Below, piece after piece: positions 60,801 to 64,000 of a stretch of DNA of 64,000 nt; position 1 is the first letter of the stretch; each line of letters opens with the position of its first letter. This stretch comes from Ophthalmolycus amberensis. Taxonomy: Eukaryota > Chordata > Actinopteri > Perciformes > Zoarcidae. The stretch covers positions 32,501 through 96,500 of the forward strand of contig JAFEUB010001804.1 in assembly GCA_024529925.1 (NCBI GenBank). The letters run 5' to 3'. The translations under genes were made by a program, and so were the position numbers. A model generated the notes under the pieces. The model ran no database searches, was not told where the DNA came from, and saw nothing but the letters and a program-made list of their open reading frames with translations.

Positions 60801-61836
60801 TCGAGAGGGTGAACTGAATGGTCTTCTTTACACCTTTCTGACCAAAATGATCACGATCGTCCGTCATGAAATGCTACAGAGCGAAGCAATCCACGACGCT
60901 TCCCTGGGTACTGGCGGCGACATGATAGCGTACACCCTCACTACTCCACCAGGAGATTCGACCCCCGAGGTCACGGGGGCGGATTCACCGACAAACGAAC
61001 CGTACCCTGGCTTTGAGGCAGAGATGGAGCAACAGCTCGCGAAGTCGGACGCTCTGACAACAGAAACTCAGAGAGACGCACTTCGACACTTGTTCCGCGA
61101 GTTTCAGGAGATCTTTTCAAAAGACTCCCACGACTGCGGAGTCACCGACCTCCACACGGTCCGCGTCCCCACCGACCCACAGGCCCAACCAACCTTTGTA
61201 CGTCAGTACAGAATCCCATTGGCCGCCTATGACTCGACTCAAGAGATCCTTGACAAATTGCTGGAAAAGCAAATCATCAGGGAGTGCAACTCAATGTACC
61301 ACTCGCCCATCTGGCCAGTGCTGAAGCCAACTGGGAAATGGCGTCTTACCATCAACTACCGCCCACTGAACAAGCAGGTTCCCCTCTCCCGTTGGCCAAT
61401 GATCCACTTGGATCAGGAACTGGCAACGGTAAAAGAGGCCTGTTTCTTCTCAACGGTGGACATAGCCAATGGGTTCTGGACCATGAGAGTCGACCCAGTC
61501 GACCAATACAAGCTTGCGTTCTCCTTTGGCAATCGCCAGTACACTTGGAACCGCTGCCCATTCGGGTACTCGAACTCTCCCTCAGAGTTCAACATCTTCC
61601 TCCACAAAGCGATGGCCGACGCCGCCGCTCGTGGACACCTCATATACGTGGACGACATCCTCATGAGGAGTCGGACCTTTGAGGAACACCTGGCTGAGAT
61701 CCGCCATGTTCTCGGCCAGCTCGCCGCCGCAGGAGCCAAACTGGCCTACCAAGACAAAGAGTTCCATGCGAACCAAATCAAACCCTACAAACCGGGTTCA
61801 CTCCAAGGAGAGGCTACGGCCATCTCCCCCCAGTAG
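57811..61836 (+). CDS. ERV Gag-Pro-Pol polyprotein, pol truncated after RT palm
   Basis: One ORF of 1341 residues from the ATG at 57811, with gag, protease and RT in one frame and no intervening stop. The N-terminus is probably Gag: an acidic start, coiled coil at about 85-140, and a Ser/Arg/Pro-rich stretch. A capsid-like segment follows around 260-380, then a Gln/Arg/Pro-rich basic tail (about 385-450). I see no CCHC knuckle. The protease motif LLDSGSE has its Asp at 568. The RT shows FGYSNSPSEF and YVDD at 1279-1282. The protein ends 59 residues past YVDD, so the RT thumb end, RNase H and integrase are missing, consistent with an internal deletion near 61780-61836. The catalytic RT residues visible are intact. 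Confidence 0.88.
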   Translation: MSDHKDSTPGAVALEDTVSRDAVADLLTLTPAEREYFGTSDTDACQKQLVELMAYVNHLCKPKRMIQDVIGSIFLTYHQKMQLQAVAHRREGDRLRRAMGEIQIEVRQGETDYRALQVEKETLQVDLKQIHTALSTTLEANDRMKVLHSTTQEQTPLTQVSTVPSNLAAHHVTLDSYTANRSSQPLDSGASFGPSRATRHFSRTASPPNRGEDQYPPPSSRSRRNHSPSPPRRGDSRPDSPRGELRDSDGPGPIGAQGLRTRQIESLTKDVERFDPGSRESSIDDYPWEIDRCLLDISRPSSREKLKLSWKTTARGVHVFMETLQPGIRDRYSSLCLALRSEYSLYPDPASATIGAFAISQGRLEAPRDYFRRLRPMKKHEDTARVLGIQQSRDSRPPLRNQRPWRSEDQRNQGGERHPQAHNQVRPRQRPTSHPPRRVERNPPQPGRYNGQARSLPAREADKPELESLIRKYVQEAVKQPGKPPTPPGKPNPNLPPAGLSLEISSSAAKVYFVGGGRDISTLPGTATPDFAPPRPMTFLGDLVRKGRARRIYISVTLGGHNTLALLDSGSEISLMCTATFLMVAGTMHSLGTTLQSETCAVSITSYTQDKSPITKRVWVDIAFQGMTIKHPIHVCILDTEPLLLGQDLLDRLAPLLDCHQGHIWAQVDTPRPLNLTGDTSVPDGQVAVIHENELPTPLCLPETPPESAQPAPPADPGQSHPNHESLPRDHQSFLCSLEDPTSALYGPRLTGGVHLNGIMNPEALLALWSEKSAVSQDVFNTLCQQNPPPVFVQRSHRLLSAELPQTMLKAIGVCALHVRSGGKQVTHLISVVPRLHPPFFVGADLLVRLGAVLDTVHQVLWSQGSAERYPLTTEPEHMISGQTIPQACQVASETGTTVPARTAGVPIRLVILKGQTLPSEQAFFQPLPRFWELNLRVCGTPLLEVNNRSAYILVQNLTYSPIQVTGGQPLGILVDQSFHDFELTVPVIGELPPSLAREGELNGLLYTFLTKMITIVRHEMLQSEAIHDASLGTGGDMIAYTLTTPPGDSTPEVTGADSPTNEPYPGFEAEMEQQLAKSDALTTETQRDALRHLFREFQEIFSKDSHDCGVTDLHTVRVPTDPQAQPTFVRQYRIPLAAYDSTQEILDKLLEKQIIRECNSMYHSPIWPVLKPTGKWRLTINYRPLNKQVPLSRWPMIHLDQELATVKEACFFSTVDIANGFWTMRVDPVDQYKLAFSFGNRQYTWNRCPFGYSNSPSEFNIFLHKAMADAAARGHLIYVDDILMRSRTFEEHLAEIRHVLGQLAAAGAKLAYQDKEFHANQIKPYKPGSLQGEATAISPQ

Positions 61837-61937
61837 AGATAGGAATTAACTGCATGCCCCAACTCACCCCGTCGGCATGCACTAACCTATAACATATAAC
61901 ACATTATCCCCACAGTAATCAGATTCTGGTGTGTTCA

Positions 61938-61940
61938 CAG
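61938..61940 (+). promoter_or_regulatory. candidate splice acceptor for env mRNA
   Basis: TCTGGTGTGTTCACAG runs directly into the env ATG at 61941. A second CCCCACAG lies about 25 bases upstream. A spliced subgenomic env message is the retroviral norm; use here is inferred. Confidence 0.5.
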
Positions 61941-63668
61941 ATGGGGCTCCCTTGGATCCTTGGCATACTCTTCGGTCTACAACTCACCCAAGCGCTAGAA
62001 ATGGTGGAACCAGGCCCACCGACTGGGATCGTCCTACAAGGGACACCCGGACTCCTAATTACCCGTTGCGGCCTCTACACCCAGAGAGTCTACGTACGAC
62101 TAGACCCCTGGGACGTGTACCGTAAGCATATCCGATTGCCCCCACGGCTGACCGAAGGAAGGTTGAGCGGAGTCCAAGCCCACGACACAGTCGACAGGGC
62201 CAAGCAGACGACCGCTCACATCCTCGACCAATTACACAAGTTCTTGGTCACTGAGGAGGATCTTAGCGGTAAGAACCGACCAAAGAGATTCCTCGGCGGT
62301 CTGCTCGTCGCAGCATCGGCCATTGGGTCCCTTTTCTCCATCGGCCTCTCGGCCGCCAACTCCATTAGCCTGAGCGCGCTCCAAAGACACATGGGCGAAC
62401 TTGACAAAGAAATGCCAGAGATCCAACAGCGAATCCAACTCCAACAAGCACAGTTACAGGGCCTGGGTAAAACCCTTCAGGGAACCATCGTCACTGTAAA
62501 CTTACATTCTGCTCTCCTCAATAACACCTTGCATGCCTTAGCTACTCTCTCCGAAGTAGTCCAAGAAGACATAACCTATGTACGAGTAGTACGAGATTTA
62601 ATGCAGGATCTCATCAGAGAAATCAGCTCATCGGTCAATAGCTTGACCAGTGGGAAAATCCCACCCTATCTGGTCCCTTTTGACCTTGTTGACAAAATCC
62701 TTAGATCTGCGACCACTACTGTTGTGCAACCATCACAGGTACATCTAGCTTATAGTCTTGGCAGCGCCATCCCGATATCTGTAGATCCAAAGAACCTAGA
62801 AATAGGATTCATTCTGAATCTACCAATCATAGAGAGACAAAATGTATATCGAATGAAGTCACTTTTGAATGTCGGATTCTGGAAAGGTGATACACATGTA
62901 CACCTCACAACACCGCCGATCCTTGCTTACCATGACGACGATCTCTCCCTCTACCTCATCCCCAACCTAGGCATGTGTACAAAAACTAAAGACATCCACT
63001 GGGTCTGCCCGAGCAACCCTTTCGTTAGAGACGTAACAGGCTACCTCTGCGGCTTGAGAGCCGAGTCCCCTGAACAGAGGTGCCGAGGTAGCCTGTCCGT
63101 CAAGGATGATGGTACGGAGACGAGAGTAGAACGAGCAGGCAACAGATGGCTGGTTAGCACCCCCGCCACCGAAGTCCTCGTATCATACGATCGCCATGAC
63201 ACCGCCACTAAGCTAACTTTACCAAATCAGACATTCTTTTTGACAGTTCCACAAGGAGCCACACTGCACATCAAGGACATCGTCCTCCATTACCTCAACC
63301 CAGACACACACGATGTAGAGATTGAGATTATGGACGCCTTCAAGGGTCACAACCTCACCATTGATGATAACATCCAACAGCAGCTTCTAACAGAAGGGAC
63401 GAAATTGGTCCAGTTCAGCCTCAAACCCACTGGACTCACTACCACATTGTTTAACCATTTGATTAGGTCCAACCCCTACCAGGCGACCAACCTCAGCATG
63501 CTAGCCTTGGGACTCCTTCTTAGTGGCTGGATAATCACAGCAATCGTCGCACATATTATGTACAAATACATCCAGAAGCTACAGAACAGACTGGATTCCC
63601 TCCTATACGGAGCTCCACGTGTTAGCCACCCGGCGACCGCTCCGCTGACGGTCTCCAGTCCTGTCTAG
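61941..63668 (+). CDS. env: ERV envelope glycoprotein, F-like layout
   Basis: 575 residues from ATG at 61941; the frame opens slightly earlier only with GTG, and MGLPWILGILFGLQL is an evident signal peptide. A furin-type site RPKR lies at 113-116, followed at once by a Gly/Ala-rich hydrophobic fusion peptide (about 117-145). A heptad-rich stretch then runs about 150-215. The membrane anchor lies at about 518-539, with a 36-residue cytoplasmic tail. The N-terminal subunit is only about 95 residues after the signal, while the C-terminal one is about 460. That is the small/large arrangement of F-type class I fusion proteins (paramyxovirus, baculovirus F, insect errantivirus), not the usual large-SU retroviral Env. 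The ORF is unbroken. Confidence 0.85.
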   Translation: MGLPWILGILFGLQLTQALEMVEPGPPTGIVLQGTPGLLITRCGLYTQRVYVRLDPWDVYRKHIRLPPRLTEGRLSGVQAHDTVDRAKQTTAHILDQLHKFLVTEEDLSGKNRPKRFLGGLLVAASAIGSLFSIGLSAANSISLSALQRHMGELDKEMPEIQQRIQLQQAQLQGLGKTLQGTIVTVNLHSALLNNTLHALATLSEVVQEDITYVRVVRDLMQDLIREISSSVNSLTSGKIPPYLVPFDLVDKILRSATTTVVQPSQVHLAYSLGSAIPISVDPKNLEIGFILNLPIIERQNVYRMKSLLNVGFWKGDTHVHLTTPPILAYHDDDLSLYLIPNLGMCTKTKDIHWVCPSNPFVRDVTGYLCGLRAESPEQRCRGSLSVKDDGTETRVERAGNRWLVSTPATEVLVSYDRHDTATKLTLPNQTFFLTVPQGATLHIKDIVLHYLNPDTHDVEIEIMDAFKGHNLTIDDNIQQQLLTEGTKLVQFSLKPTGLTTTLFNHLIRSNPYQATNLSMLALGLLLSGWIITAIVAHIMYKYIQKLQNRLDSLLYGAPRVSHPATAPLTVSSPV

Positions 63669-64000
63669 GAGTAGAATCAGTAACCACTGTATCCCTCCTC
63701 TGCTTCCCTTCTTTCTACCTCTTTCCCTTTTTATCCTTTGTGTTTTGTTTTGTTTTATTTGGGTTGGTACGTTCTTTGACACTATACTGCAATGCTTGAA
63801 GTATCACAACATCATAATAGCGATTGAATTATTTGGGAATAATGTTTTGCTCACCTATGATTTGAATTGTGTATGATAGTAGATGTAGGGAAAAGTAGTT
63901 AAAGTCATCTGCCCAGATGCCACCTTAGTTAGTACCCAGACACCAGTGAACTCTGAACTCTGAACACTGAACATTGAACACTGCCTGCTAACCACTGTTT
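63669..64000 (+). other. ERV 3' non-coding region (partial)
   Basis: T-rich sequence and a CTGAACACTGAACATTGAAC run near the window end. No LTR start or clear polypurine tract is seen before the sequence stops. Confidence 0.6.

Larger units (their letters stand above)
55281..64000 (+). mobile_element. endogenous retrovirus, 3' LTR beyond the window
   Basis: A 5' LTR (55281-57193), primer-binding site, long leader, fused gag-pro-RT ORF, env ORF and 3' non-coding sequence follow in retroviral order. The 5' LTR start TGTTGGG does not recur before 64000, so the 3' LTR lies outside. Pol lacks RNase H and integrase, so this copy cannot replicate on its own. It could be a member of an env-bearing fish lineage distinct from MLV-like ERVs; the precise clade cannot be settled by eye. 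Confidence 0.9.

Overview
The window is vertebrate nuclear DNA, almost certainly from a ray-finned (teleost) fish. It has a split gene with GT-AG introns, many CA/CT microsatellites, L2-type LINEs, a hAT transposon, a Gmr1-type Ty3/gypsy element, an endogenous retrovirus (ERV) and intronless TRIM-B30.2 genes of the kind expanded in teleosts. Nothing looks prokaryotic. The species cannot be named from sequence alone.

Region 1 (1-21755, + strand) holds most of zeb1, the two-handed zinc-finger/homeodomain repressor. Exon 1 lies upstream of the window. Seven coding exons follow: 4918-5105, 13508-13660, 13990-14192, 14772-14880, 15417-17170, 17644-17824 and 17995-19175. A ~2.6 kb 3' UTR ends at an AATAAA at 21736. 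Splice phases agree across exons 3-8. Exon 2 reaches its donor only if one base is restored. The acidic C-terminus is expanded by a 12-unit coding minisatellite.

Region 2 (21756-52240) is zeb1 flank followed by a direct, partial duplicate of the zeb1 3' half (source about 15360-23715). The copy has been broken apart. Its exon 6 start is at 25797-26107. Exon 6 end, exons 7-8 and UTR are at 48779-52240. The 22.7 kb between them holds a complete, very young Gmr1-type retrotransposon (26247-32328; integrase upstream of RT), two 3.3 kb segmental copies each carrying an intact TRIM gene (33293-34978 and 45790-47478, minus strand), and an L2-like LINE (39278 to about 44165, minus strand) with intact ORF2 and broken ORF1. 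A roughly 184-bp tandem array sits in its 3' UTR.

Region 3 (52241-64000) holds a decayed hAT transposon (52974-54477, perfect 8-bp target duplication) and then an ERV that runs off the window. The ERV has a 1.9 kb 5' LTR (55281-57193), a primer-binding site, a fused gag-pro-RT ORF lacking RNase H and integrase, and an intact env whose small-subunit/large-subunit layout resembles F-type fusion proteins.

The only host genes supported are zeb1 and the two TRIM paralogues. The rest is mobile DNA, pseudogene and intergenic sequence. The strongest items for a second look are the Gmr1 element, the ERV, the shattered zeb1 duplicate, the TRIM pair with divergence concentrated in B30.2, and the tandem array.
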